Assembly: GCA_964401455.1 (NCBI GenBank)
Contig: CAYNYI010000106.1
Coordinates: forward strand, 1-9,491
Direction of reading: 5' to 3'
Length of the DNA stretch: 9,491 nucleotides
Origin: CAYNYI01 sp964401455
Lineage (GTDB): Bacteria > Fibrobacterota > OXYB2-FULL-49-7 > CAYNYI01
Shown here: positions 1-6,893 of the stretch, piece by piece
Numbering within the stretch: position 1 is the stretch's first letter
How the letters are laid out: each line of letters begins with the position of its first letter
Position numbers and translations under genes: made by a program
The notes under the pieces: generated by a model
What the model was told of the DNA's origin: nothing
Databases searched by the model: none
What the model saw: the letters and a program-made list of their open reading frames with translations, nothing else

Positions 1-359
1 CCAAGTATCGCGCAATTGGTAGTAATAAGGGGCAGATATATACCAAGAGACTGATAAAGAGAAGGCAGGGATTTCGCCAGCACCATTTCCACAATCTGAA
101 CAAGAGAGGCTATTACAAGAATAAACACTATGGTGCGCAGATATTCAAGAGAGAACGGAACGAGTATAAAGCTGTAAAACACATATGTGAACACAGAAGC
201 TATTACCATTACAAAAATAACCGCCATTCCCATTCCAAGGGCAGAATCCAGCTTACGGGAAACTCCGACGAACGGACAAAGACCGAGCATACGCGATAAT
301 ACAAAATTATTTATAAATACGGCGGCAAGAGAAATTTCAATCAGAATACCGAAATCCAT
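1..359 (-). CDS. rnfA: RnfA, ion-translocating electron transport complex subunit A (partial, 3' end outside window)
   Basis: RnfA is an integral membrane subunit of the Rnf complex, which couples electron flow between reduced ferredoxin and NAD+ to Na+ or H+ transport. Only about 119 codons are present; the family is usually near 190 residues, so the last third lies beyond the left edge. Translation from the ATG at 359-357 gives hydrophobic helices and hallmark RnfA stretches: NNFVLSRMLGLCPF (about residues 17-30), LEYLRTIVFILVIASLVQ and GIYLPLITTNCAILG (about 106-120). The two conserved cysteines, C28 in GLCP and C116 in TNCA, sit where RnfA/NqrE supply two of the four ligands to an intramembrane [2Fe-2S] cluster, with RnfE giving the other two (family knowledge). 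The start lies 2 bases after the rnfE stop, so translation is coupled. It is the fifth gene of the C-D-G-E-A run. NqrE is the closest alternative, but the adjacent rnfC excludes an Nqr operon. Confidence 0.95.
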   Translation of the reverse strand, partial: MDFGILIEISLAAVFINNFVLSRMLGLCPFVGVSRKLDSALGMGMAVIFVMVIASVFTYVFYSFILVPFSLEYLRTIVFILVIASLVQIVEMVLAKSLPSLYQSLGIYLPLITTNCAIL

Positions 360-361
360 GT

Positions 362-949
362 TTATTTATCCTTTTTCTTTTCCCTGTTATTACGAAAAGC
401 CATTATATAACCAATCACAAAAAAACCTCCAGGCGCGAGCGCAAGCAAAGCGGCAGGCCGAAAACCCGGAATCAGGCTTAATCCAAAAAGCTTATTGGAT
501 CCGATTGATTCACGAAAAAAAGCTATCATCAAAAGGGCGACCGTAAACCCAAGCCCCATTCCAAGACCGTCCGCAAGAGCGAGTTTTACCGAATTTCTGG
601 AGGCGAATGCTTCCGCTCTGCCCAGGATAATACAGTTCACAACAATAAGCGGAATAAAAAGCCCAAGGCTTTTATCAAGGGCGGGAGCATAGGCGCCCAT
701 CACGAGCTGTACTATTGTAACGAATGTCGCTATTATAACAATAAAGCACGGTATTCTGATTTTTTTAGGAATAATCCCTTTTAAAAGAGAAACAAGAACA
801 TTGGAACAGACAAGAACAAATGTCGAGGCGGCTCCCATTCCAACGGCATTAACCATCGAGGTTGTTACCGCGAGAACCGGGCAAAGCCCGAGTGCCAAAA
901 CGAGAACAGGGTTTTCTTTAAGTATTCCATTTTTGAAAGTCTCGAACAT
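362..949 (-). CDS. rnfE: RnfE, ion-translocating electron transport complex subunit E
   Basis: A membrane subunit of the Rnf complex, 195 residues, which is within the usual family length. It is a homologue of RnfA and sits beside it in inverted topology. The ENPVLVLALGLCPVLAVTTS segment (about residues 12-31) and the GLFIPLIVVNCIILGRAEAFAS segment (about 96-117) are signatures of the RnfE/NqrD family. C23 and C106 are the expected ligands that complete the [2Fe-2S] cluster shared with RnfA. About six hydrophobic helices are visible, and the C-terminus is a lysine- and arginine-rich tail likely on the cytoplasmic side. The ATG at 949-947 follows the rnfG stop by 3 bases, and the end of rnfG provides a purine-rich AAGGGG about 10 bases upstream as a plausible ribosome binding site. 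The stop is 2 bases before rnfA. Nothing is truncated or odd. Confidence 0.96.
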   Translation of the reverse strand: MFETFKNGILKENPVLVLALGLCPVLAVTTSMVNAVGMGAASTFVLVCSNVLVSLLKGIIPKKIRIPCFIVIIATFVTIVQLVMGAYAPALDKSLGLFIPLIVVNCIILGRAEAFASRNSVKLALADGLGMGLGFTVALLMIAFFRESIGSNKLFGLSLIPGFRPAALLALAPGGFFVIGYIMAFRNNREKKKDK

Positions 950-952
950 TTC

Positions 953-1612
953 TTAAATCCCCTTGATAGCGTCTCTCAGCTGATTAATGCCTTTATTAAC
1001 GCCGTCAACTACGGCCCTGCTGGATATAGTCGCACCGGAAATACCTGAAATTTCGTTGTTTTCCTGATATTGCTTTTTCTTGTCTTCGGAAAGAGACGGG
1101 TATTCTCCGTCCATCCGCAGACCTATTTTTGAGTTTCCGTTCAGGCCGCTGAACTGTTTCTGAAACCAGGGACGGCTTTTTTCCTCGTCTACCATGAAAA
1201 AATTCCAAATATAACTGCTGCTCTCGACTTCCTCGACGCGAGTTCCGAGCCCGGGAGTCTCTGCCTGATACATTATTTTTACGGCTTTTATTTTAAACGA
1301 GGTATCAAGACCGATCATTATTCGTATATCACTGGAATAGCCTGTGGTTTCGGTAATAAAAGCGTATCCGACAACCCTTCCGTCATCGCCTTTCCCTCTG
1401 AAAAACTCTATGGTTTCTCCACCCGGTACTTCGGCAGTATCCGGAACAAACTCTTTAGCTTCCGGGAGCACCTCATTTCTGGCCTGCTCCGCTTTTTCGG
1501 CCCTCATTTCGTCTATTACAGGTTTGGTCACCCTGTTTACGGCTGCAAGTCCCAAACTCGAAAGCATAGCAAGAACAGCAAGGGTAACTCCAAACCTTAT
1601 GAAGTCTTTCAC
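953..1612 (-). CDS. rnfG: RnfG, FMN-binding subunit of the Rnf electron transport complex
   Basis: RnfG carries a covalently bound FMN on the outer face of the membrane and passes electrons inside the complex. The 219-residue protein has one N-terminal membrane anchor (about residues 7-25) followed by a soluble FMN-binding domain. ETPGLGTRVEE (about 118-128) is the conserved family motif. ISGISGATISS (about 188-198) contains the flavinylation motif, with T195 the expected site of the phosphoester-linked FMN. Attachment would need an ApbE-type flavin transferase, which is not in this window. The start is GTG at 1612-1610, which overlaps the rnfD stop in a GTGA arrangement. An AAAGGAG sequence lies about 6-8 bases upstream and supports this start. 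The gene is followed after 3 bases by rnfE. NqrC is the only close alternative family, and the operon context favours RnfG. Confidence 0.96.
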   Translation of the reverse strand: MKDFIRFGVTLAVLAMLSSLGLAAVNRVTKPVIDEMRAEKAEQARNEVLPEAKEFVPDTAEVPGGETIEFFRGKGDDGRVVGYAFITETTGYSSDIRIMIGLDTSFKIKAVKIMYQAETPGLGTRVEEVESSSYIWNFFMVDEEKSRPWFQKQFSGLNGNSKIGLRMDGEYPSLSEDKKKQYQENNEISGISGATISSRAVVDGVNKGINQLRDAIKGI

Positions 1613-2673
1613 GACATTTCTCCTTTTTCGGATTTTGAAAGAGTACCGAACTTCAGAGGTTTTGCATATCTGTCAATAAGCGGCACGGCAAGGTTCATTA
1701 AAAGTATCGAATAGGATACGCCTTCCGGGTAACCGCCTTTAAGCCTTATAATAACCGTAAGAATACCGCAGCCCGCTCCGAAAATCAATTTACCCTTTTT
1801 AGTTATGGGAGAAGTGACCATGTCAGTAGCCATGAAAAAAGCCCCCATCATAAGACCGCCCGCAAGAACGTGAAACAGAGCGAGAGAGAAAGCCTCAGGA
1901 CTGAATGAAGAGAGCGGAGTAAAAATAAATGTAAGCAGAAAAACAGTACCCGCGTAAGAAACCGGAATATGCCATGAGATATATCCTTTATACATCATAT
2001 AAAGCCCGCCGATAATAAGCGCGAGCGCTGACGTTTCCCCGATGCAACCTCCGACATTTCCCATAAGTAAAGGTTTTAGAGCCTCTGCCGCGTGCGGAGC
2101 GTATTCCGCCGCGTTCTCCTTAAGAGCAGTCAGCGGGGTGGCCGCCGAAAGGCCGTCAATATTTACCCCGGAAAGAGCACCGCCTTTAAAGCCCTCTCCC
2201 CATCCGGTAGTCATTGCAACAGGCCATGAAGCAAGCAGAAAAGCCCTTGCTCCGAGAGCCGGGTTAAGAAAATTGTTTCCCAAGCCTCCGAATGTCATTT
2301 TAACAACGGCTATCGCGAAAAAAGAACCCACAGCCGGTATCCATAGAGGTGTTCCCGCAGGAACATTCATCGCAAGAAGAAGACCTGTAACAGCTGCGCT
2401 GTAGTCTGAAACTGTTATTTTTTTACCGGCAGCTTTCTGTATCAGGGCCTCTGTGAGAACCGCCGAAACAACCCCGACCGCCATAATGGCCAAAGCCCTG
2501 AGCCCAAAAGTAAGCACAGCCGACAAAGCCGCGGGAACAAGCGCAATCAGAACCCCTAACATTACCGCGCTTACGCCGTCCGGCCTGGCCGCGTGCGGAG
2601 AAGGGTTTACAAGAAGCTTATCCTTGAAGTAAACCGGAGCCCCGGCAGTTATTTCTGTATTATTATCCACCAT
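1609..2673 (-). CDS. rnfD: RnfD, membrane FMN-binding subunit of the Rnf complex
   Basis: RnfD is the large polytopic subunit (354 residues, normal length) related to NqrB, and is thought to form part of the ion-translocation route. Many hydrophobic helices fill residues 35-335. Family signatures are visible: KMTFGGLGNNFLNPALGARAF (about 125-145), GNVGGCIGETSALALIIGG (about 205-223) and FFMATDMVTSPIT (about 279-291). DGLSAATPLTALK (about 173-185) holds the site for covalent FMN, with T179 the expected acceptor. The ATG at 2673-2671 is one base after the rnfC stop, and AAAAAAGG lies about 11-15 bases upstream. The end overlaps the GTG of rnfG by 4 bases. Translational coupling on both sides indicates fixed stoichiometry with the other subunits. 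Confidence 0.96.
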   Translation of the reverse strand: MVDNNTEITAGAPVYFKDKLLVNPSPHAARPDGVSAVMLGVLIALVPAALSAVLTFGLRALAIMAVGVVSAVLTEALIQKAAGKKITVSDYSAAVTGLLLAMNVPAGTPLWIPAVGSFFAIAVVKMTFGGLGNNFLNPALGARAFLLASWPVAMTTGWGEGFKGGALSGVNIDGLSAATPLTALKENAAEYAPHAAEALKPLLMGNVGGCIGETSALALIIGGLYMMYKGYISWHIPVSYAGTVFLLTFIFTPLSSFSPEAFSLALFHVLAGGLMMGAFFMATDMVTSPITKKGKLIFGAGCGILTVIIRLKGGYPEGVSYSILLMNLAVPLIDRYAKPLKFGTLSKSEKGEMS

Positions 2674-2674
2674 A

Positions 2675-4024
2675 TCAGATTTTACCTTTTTTCCTCAATT
2701 CGGCTACTTCGGATTTACCCCATTTAAAGAAGTGTACAAGATTAATACGAGACGGGCAGTCATAGGCGCAGCTTCCGCACTCCATACAATCGAGAAGTCC
2801 CCCGTTCCGGGCTTCGATAAATTCTGAATTCCGGATCATCTTCATGAGCATAGTAGGTACAAGACCCATCGGACAAACATCGACGCAGGAGCCGCAAGAA
2901 ATACAGGTCTGAGTACTGTAATTCCGGACCTCCTGCTCAGACTGCAATATGAGCCCGGACATTCCTTTTACAACATGAATATCAGTCGAATTCTGCGCGA
3001 TCCCCATCATGGGGCCTCCGCATATCATTTTTGCGGCGGGCTCCGTAACCCCGCCACAGAACTTTATGAGATCCGAAACAGGAGTTCCTATACGAGCCAG
3101 AACATTTTTAGGTTCATTAACTATGCTGCCTGTGACAGTTACAACTCTGTCGATAAGAGGCTTGTTTTTAGTGAGGGCCTCGAATATCGCAGCAACAGTC
3201 CCGACGTTGTGGACAACACATCCGACATCCATAGGAAGCCCGCCCGAGGGAACTTCTCTGCCGGTAACCGCTTTTATAAGCTGTTTTTCTCCACCCTGAG
3301 GGTATTTCATTTTCAGGGGAATAACTGAAATGTTTTTTTCTCTCTCCGTAATATGCTTGAAGGCCTTGATAACATCCGGCTTATTCAGTTCAATGCCTAT
3401 ATAAGCATGCTTAACGCCGAGTATCCTCATTACAAAACGCATTCCGCCGATAACCTCGTTTGTCTTCTCGATCATTACCCTGTGATCAGCTGTAAGATAG
3501 GGTTCACATTCCGCTGCGTTGAGGATAAATGTATCAATATGTTTGTCGCCCGGAGGAGACAGTTTGACATCGGAAGGAAATGTGGCGCCTCCCATACCGA
3601 CTATTCCGGCTTTCCTGATCCTCTCGACGACCTGTTCCGGAGAAAGCGAAGCAATGCCTTCTGTCTCGGGAGAATAAGCCTTCTCATCCTTTTTGTTGTT
3701 TTCAATAACCACGGAAAGAACCGGGAAGCCAAGTACGGAAGGTCTGTCCTCGAGCGCCTTTACCGTTCCTGAAACAGAAGAATGTATATAGGCTGAAATA
3801 AATCCCGAAGGCTCTCCGAGAACCTGTCCAACCCTTACGGTATCACCTTTTGCTACTACCGGGTTCGCGGGAGCACCTATATGCTGGGAGAGCGGAATGA
3901 CAGCTGTTTCAGGAGCCGGTACGACTTCAATGGAGCCGAGGTTGGTCAATTTCTTGCAATCCGGAGGATGTATGCCTCCGCCAAATGTCTTAGCCTTGAA
4001 TTTGTCGATAAAATCAGATATCAT
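2675..4024 (-). CDS. rnfC: RnfC, NADH-interacting iron-sulfur subunit of the Rnf complex
   Basis: RnfC is the peripheral subunit that exchanges electrons with NAD(H). The protein is 449 residues, close to the compact versions of the family (no long alanine/lysine-rich C-terminal extension as in enterobacteria). The N-terminus has the TFGGGIHPPDCK motif (about residues 13-24). A glycine-rich nucleotide/flavin loop, GMGGATFPSDVKL, occupies about 143-155, followed by LNAAECEPYLTADHRVM (about 168-184), both conserved with the Nqo1/NuoF-like fold. Two [4Fe-4S] motifs lie near the C-terminus: C374, C377, C380, C384 and C413, C416, C419, C423. The ATG at 4024-4022 has only a weak AGG about 11 bases upstream. 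It is the first gene of the cluster, so the operon promoter should lie in 4025-4140. The presence of these clusters separates it from NqrA. Confidence 0.97.
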   Translation of the reverse strand: MISDFIDKFKAKTFGGGIHPPDCKKLTNLGSIEVVPAPETAVIPLSQHIGAPANPVVAKGDTVRVGQVLGEPSGFISAYIHSSVSGTVKALEDRPSVLGFPVLSVVIENNKKDEKAYSPETEGIASLSPEQVVERIRKAGIVGMGGATFPSDVKLSPPGDKHIDTFILNAAECEPYLTADHRVMIEKTNEVIGGMRFVMRILGVKHAYIGIELNKPDVIKAFKHITEREKNISVIPLKMKYPQGGEKQLIKAVTGREVPSGGLPMDVGCVVHNVGTVAAIFEALTKNKPLIDRVVTVTGSIVNEPKNVLARIGTPVSDLIKFCGGVTEPAAKMICGGPMMGIAQNSTDIHVVKGMSGLILQSEQEVRNYSTQTCISCGSCVDVCPMGLVPTMLMKMIRNSEFIEARNGGLLDCMECGSCAYDCPSRINLVHFFKWGKSEVAELRKKGKI

Positions 4025-4272
4025 TATTCAGAACCTGAAAAGATGTTATTTCTTCGGCACTTAATATAAGTATTTCATGGGACGGATAAGAAAGAAAAAA
4101 TGAATATTTTCCGGGTACTCACCTAATATGATATTATTTTTCCAGAACCGCTCTTCTGCAGAAAACCGTTTTCCACGATACAGCTTTGAAAAGATAAATA
4201 ACCCGAAGAAAGCCTGTCCGATTTCCAAGAATATCCGCAAGGATTGAAAACAGATACTGCCGCAACTCCCGC
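4025..4272. other. Intergenic region upstream of rnfC; probable rnf promoter region
   Basis: This is the stretch between rnfC and the beta-helix remnant. I see no convincing gene. It must contain the promoter of the rnf operon on the minus strand unless transcription reads through from hisD. A -10-like TATATT occurs on the minus strand at 4068-4063, but no good -35 element is found at the right distance, so I do not assign a promoter. Two short palindromes sit side by side at 4154-4173. The minus-strand frame of the beta-helix remnant stays open for 49 more codons after its TAG, down to a second TAG at 4125-4123. That stretch includes a beta-helix-like SCIVENG, so part of this region may be decayed coding sequence. 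Confidence 0.5.
4154..4173. repeat. Two overlapping short palindromes upstream of rnfC
   Basis: TTCTGCAGAA at 4154-4163 is a perfect 10-base palindrome. GAAAACCGTTTTC at 4161-4173 is a perfect inverted repeat with 6-base arms and a one-base centre. They overlap by three bases and lie about 130-150 bases upstream of the rnfC start. They could be operator half-sites, but this distance from the gene is large and short palindromes also occur by chance. No function is assigned. Confidence 0.3.
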
Positions 4273-4319
4273 CTAACGCGGAGGATTCTCCCTGAAGACA
4301 CCTCCGCCTTTTAAGGCGG
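4269..4319. repeat. Nested GC-rich inverted repeat at the end of the beta-helix remnant
   Basis: An outer arm CCGCCT (4269-4274) pairs with AGGCGG (4314-4319), and an inner arm GCGGAGG (4278-4284) pairs with CCTCCGC (4301-4307). This leaves asymmetric internal loops of 3 and 6 bases and a 16-base apical loop. An alternative local hairpin, CCGCCTT-TT-AAGGCGG, lies at 4304-4319. There is no run of T after it on either strand, so it does not read as an ordinary intrinsic terminator. The right arm is also the coding sequence for the LKGGG turn of the beta-helix remnant, so part of the symmetry may be coding bias. The TAG stop of the remnant (4275-4273) starts just inside the left arm. Confidence 0.5.
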
Positions 4320-4575
4320 TATTATTTGCAATCAGGTTATTTACATATTCCGGATATTCATATACACTGTAATGATAAAAATACAAGCCTCCTCCCAAAT
4401 TTGAAGCCGTATTTTGCTCAATTATGTTCCCGATAATCATCGGGCTTGCGGTATTGCAGGATATTCCGCCGCCTGAGGACACCCGATTATTGCGGATAGT
4501 GTTGCTAATTATCAGAGCCTCTGCATATTGACCCAGAAAGAGAACGCCTTCGTTACCTCTATAGGACAGCACCAC
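4273..4575 (-). pseudogene. Fragment of a right-handed parallel beta-helix repeat protein
   Basis: A 100-codon frame that encodes three recognisable beta-helix coils. Triple-glycine turns fall at about residues 35-37, 61-63 and 90-92, and asparagine-rich strands SNTIRNN, GNIIEQN and NNLIANN at about 24-30, 49-55 and 78-84. Such coils are typical of large secreted or surface parallel beta-helix proteins, which carry a signal peptide and many more rungs. Here both are missing. The first usable codon is a GTG at 4575-4573, only two codons after the hisD stop and in the same frame as hisD. An AAAAAAAGG precedes it but is too close for good initiation. The frame ends in TAG inside an inverted repeat and would stay open for 49 further codons. 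I read it as a remnant of a larger gene. A short expressed protein cannot be excluded. Function unknown. Confidence 0.6.
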
Positions 4576-4581
4576 CTTTTT

Positions 4582-5892
4582 TTAACCGCCGGCTTTTTCC
4601 GCCCTTTTCCTGACCGATTCCCCGTGATGAAAAAGCCCTTCGGCATCGGCGATTCCCGCAATCATGTCCGCGTTCCGAACAATGGCCTTCTTAGAATATT
4701 TTATAATACTGGTCCTCTTGATGAAATCATAGACCCCGAGGGGAGAATAGAATTTCGCGGTCCCGTTCGTGGGCAGAACATGGTTCGGGCCTGCGAAATA
4801 ATCACCTACAGGCTCAGCCGACCAGGGGCCGATAAAAAGGGCGCCGCAATTATTGCTTTTTTGGGCTGTCTTCTCAGGACCTGATGTTCTTATCTCAAGA
4901 TGTTCGGGCGCAAAGCGGTCCGCAAGCTCACAGCTTTTCTTTTCAGAAGGTGTAATTATCACCGCGCCCCATTTTGCCAGACTCTTTTTCACTCTGTCCC
5001 GGACCGGAGAAACCGCCGTCTGTTTTTCAACCTCTTCAGAAACTTTAAACGCAAGCTTTTTGCTGCTTGTAAAACATATACATGCCTCGTTCCCGGAACC
5101 GTGCTCGGCCTGGGAGAGAAGATCAGCTGCAATTAATTCAGGATCTGCGGAACTGTCGGCTATAACACATATCTCGCTTGGACCGGCAACCATATCAATA
5201 TCCACAGTGCCGTAAACAAGTTTTTTAGCATAGGCCACAAACTGATTACCCGGTCCGGCGATTTTGTGCACGGCTTTGACCGAATCGGTTCCGTATGCCA
5301 ATGCCGCAACAGCCTGGGCACCTCCGATTCTGTATATTTCATCAATACGAAGGGCCAAAGCCGCGGCGGCAATGTGAGGATTGATTTTTCCGCCGTCTGC
5401 TCCCGGAGGAGTGGCAAGCACTATTCGGCCGCAACCGGCAATTATCGCCGGAACCGCGTTCATTACCACCGACGAGACAAGAGGAGCGCTGCCGCCGGGC
5501 ACATAAAGCCCGACATCGGACACAGGTGTAATTTTCTGCCCGAGCACTACGCCGTCCGGAGCCCGAAACTCCCAAGATGCGACTTTTTGTTTCTCATGAT
5601 ATTTTTTGGCATTATCAATTGATTTATGCAGTGCCCCCAGAAATTTCCGGTCAGTTTTGGAGGCGGCAGCTTTTATTTCTTTTTTTGTAACACGGATATT
5701 ACTGCGATTGAGATTGAAACCGTCAAATTTACGCGTATAGTCTATCAGGGCTGTGTCCCCTTTTTTTCTGACATTTTCAAGAACAGACTTGACTGTTTTC
5801 TCTATCGCCGGGCTCACCCCGATTTCTCTCGAATAGACTTTTTCCAAGAATCTGCTTCCTTCTGAATACATCTCTACCCTTAAAATGTTCAC
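4582..5892 (-). CDS. hisD: Histidinol dehydrogenase
   Basis: HisD catalyses the last two steps of histidine biosynthesis, oxidising L-histidinol through histidinal to histidine with two NAD+ and a Zn2+ ion in the cytoplasm. The protein has 436 residues, normal for the family. Family signatures include GLYVPGG (about 128-134), the IAGPGNQFVAYAKK segment (about 211-224) and DMVAGPSE (about 233-240). By comparison with the E. coli enzyme, Zn ligands are Q261, H264, D364 and H423, and the catalytic pair is E330-H331 in FAPEHLEI. All are present, so the enzyme should be active. The start is GTG at 5892-5890, overlapping the upstream stop as GTGA, with GGAG about 6 bases upstream; an ATG at codon 8 (AAGGG upstream) is a possible alternative. 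It is separated from other his genes and coupled to an outer-membrane protein gene. A beta-helix remnant follows in frame. Confidence 0.97.
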   Translation of the reverse strand: MNILRVEMYSEGSRFLEKVYSREIGVSPAIEKTVKSVLENVRKKGDTALIDYTRKFDGFNLNRSNIRVTKKEIKAAASKTDRKFLGALHKSIDNAKKYHEKQKVASWEFRAPDGVVLGQKITPVSDVGLYVPGGSAPLVSSVVMNAVPAIIAGCGRIVLATPPGADGGKINPHIAAAALALRIDEIYRIGGAQAVAALAYGTDSVKAVHKIAGPGNQFVAYAKKLVYGTVDIDMVAGPSEICVIADSSADPELIAADLLSQAEHGSGNEACICFTSSKKLAFKVSEEVEKQTAVSPVRDRVKKSLAKWGAVIITPSEKKSCELADRFAPEHLEIRTSGPEKTAQKSNNCGALFIGPWSAEPVGDYFAGPNHVLPTNGTAKFYSPLGVYDFIKRTSIIKYSKKAIVRNADMIAGIADAEGLFHHGESVRKRAEKAGG

Positions 5893-6893
5893 CTTATACT
5901 CCGGTTAAATTTTATTTCAAAAAAGATATTAGAATATACAAGTTCTGTCAAGATACCGCCATATACCGTACCGGTCTCATCTCCGGTAAATCCCGGATCA
6001 TCGCCGTAATAGGTCTGAGTCATGTCTCCGGATAAAAACAACCTTTCCATTTCTACCGATCCGCCCAGAGACCACTTCGGCAGAACCTCGACGGTAAGCG
6101 CCCCGCCCGCTTTCCAGCCCCAGCCTGTAGAGAGTACTTCAGACTCTTTTTTTCTTAAAATATGATCATCCCGGTCAACAGCAGCGGAAAAAGGAACAAT
6201 TCCTCCTTCCAGGTCAAAAAACACTTTTCCTTCATCCAGAAGAGTCCATTCGAAAAAGAAAAGAGATCTAAAGATACTTATATTATAGTCGAGGACATTT
6301 TTGGAACTGCTCATATAACCAAAGACCTCATTCCCCATCTCATCATAGGCGTAACCCTTAAAACCGTATATATCCCACCACATCGCATTAAAATCAAAAG
6401 AAAGCCCCGCGAGAACAGGAAAGCCCAGAAAGGTTACTCCCCTAAGCGAAGTTTCGGCAGAGACGGAAAACATTTTAAATTCCGATTCTGATTCGGTGGA
6501 CTGAATTTTCTGCCATACAAGATAACTGTCTGAAGGCTTGTAGCCTATCCAGTCGTCATCTGTCATTTCCTCTTCGGGATCATCAAAAGACCCGCCCGCG
6601 GTAAGTGAAAATAAAAGCCCGCGGCCGCTATCCTTCCCGGATGTGATTTTAAGACCCGCGAAATAATAATCGAGGGGATAAACAAGCTTGGACCTTATAT
6701 AAAATTCATATCCGCGGTACTCCGGAAAAGAATCATAAAAAGAACTTTCCATTTCTGTTTTTTCCTTGAATTCATAGAAAAATTCTCCGTAGTTTTTCCG
6801 GAGCAAGGGAGAAAAAGTAATCGCCGCCGACGCGTATTGCGATAAGAAAAAAAAGAAAAAAGAAAAAAGAAAAAATCCGAAGGTTTTGTTCAT
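5889..6893 (-). CDS. Omptin-like outer-membrane beta-barrel protein, probable surface protease
   Basis: The N-terminus from the ATG at 6893-6891 is a clean signal peptide: MNK, a phenylalanine-rich core and a cleavage site after YASA. An in-frame TTG seven codons upstream (6914) is possible, but the ATG fits the signal peptide better. Neither has a good ribosome binding site. The mature part (about 310 residues) is made of alternating aromatic/hydrophobic strands, as in a 10-stranded barrel. It appears to match omptins: MTDDDW aligns with the E. coli OmpT motif MVDQDW (catalytic D83, D85). DRDDH aligns with DNDEH (catalytic D210, H212 and specificity D208). It is followed by strands resembling the OmpT C-terminal hairpin. 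Counted from the ATG, the residues are D112, D114, D242 and H244. Omptins cleave next to basic residues outside the cell. Identity is low, so a non-proteolytic barrel remains possible. The stop overlaps hisD by 4 bases. Confidence 0.7.
   Translation of the reverse strand: MNKTFGFFLFSFFFFFLSQYASAAITFSPLLRKNYGEFFYEFKEKTEMESSFYDSFPEYRGYEFYIRSKLVYPLDYYFAGLKITSGKDSGRGLLFSLTAGGSFDDPEEEMTDDDWIGYKPSDSYLVWQKIQSTESESEFKMFSVSAETSLRGVTFLGFPVLAGLSFDFNAMWWDIYGFKGYAYDEMGNEVFGYMSSSKNVLDYNISIFRSLFFFEWTLLDEGKVFFDLEGGIVPFSAAVDRDDHILRKKESEVLSTGWGWKAGGALTVEVLPKWSLGGSVEMERLFLSGDMTQTYYGDDPGFTGDETGTVYGGILTELVYSNIFFEIKFNRSIR
6846..6875. repeat. Tandem GAAAAAA heptamers and an A8 run in the signal-peptide codons of the omptin-like gene
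   Basis: On the plus strand the tract is G, eight A, then three perfect tandem copies of GAAAAAA (6855-6875). On the coding strand it reads as TTTTTTC units that encode the phenylalanine core of the signal peptide. The unit length of 7 is not a multiple of 3, so gain or loss of one copy, or of one base in the A8 run, would shift the reading frame. Confidence 0.85.

Noticed and set aside
2042..2404. Plus-strand open frame inside rnfD
   Set aside because: A proline/alanine/arginine-rich shadow of the GC-richer rnfD codons, with no family features.
4123..4275. Amber (TAG) readthrough extending the beta-helix frame by 49 codons
   Set aside because: Only a short SCIVENG stretch resembles a beta-helix coil, and there is no recoding signal; gene decay explains it more simply.
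4304..4319. CCGCCTT-TT-AAGGCGG hairpin as an intrinsic terminator of hisD
   Set aside because: The loop is only two bases if the full stem forms, and no T-run follows on the minus strand; the bases also encode a glycine turn of the beta-helix frame.
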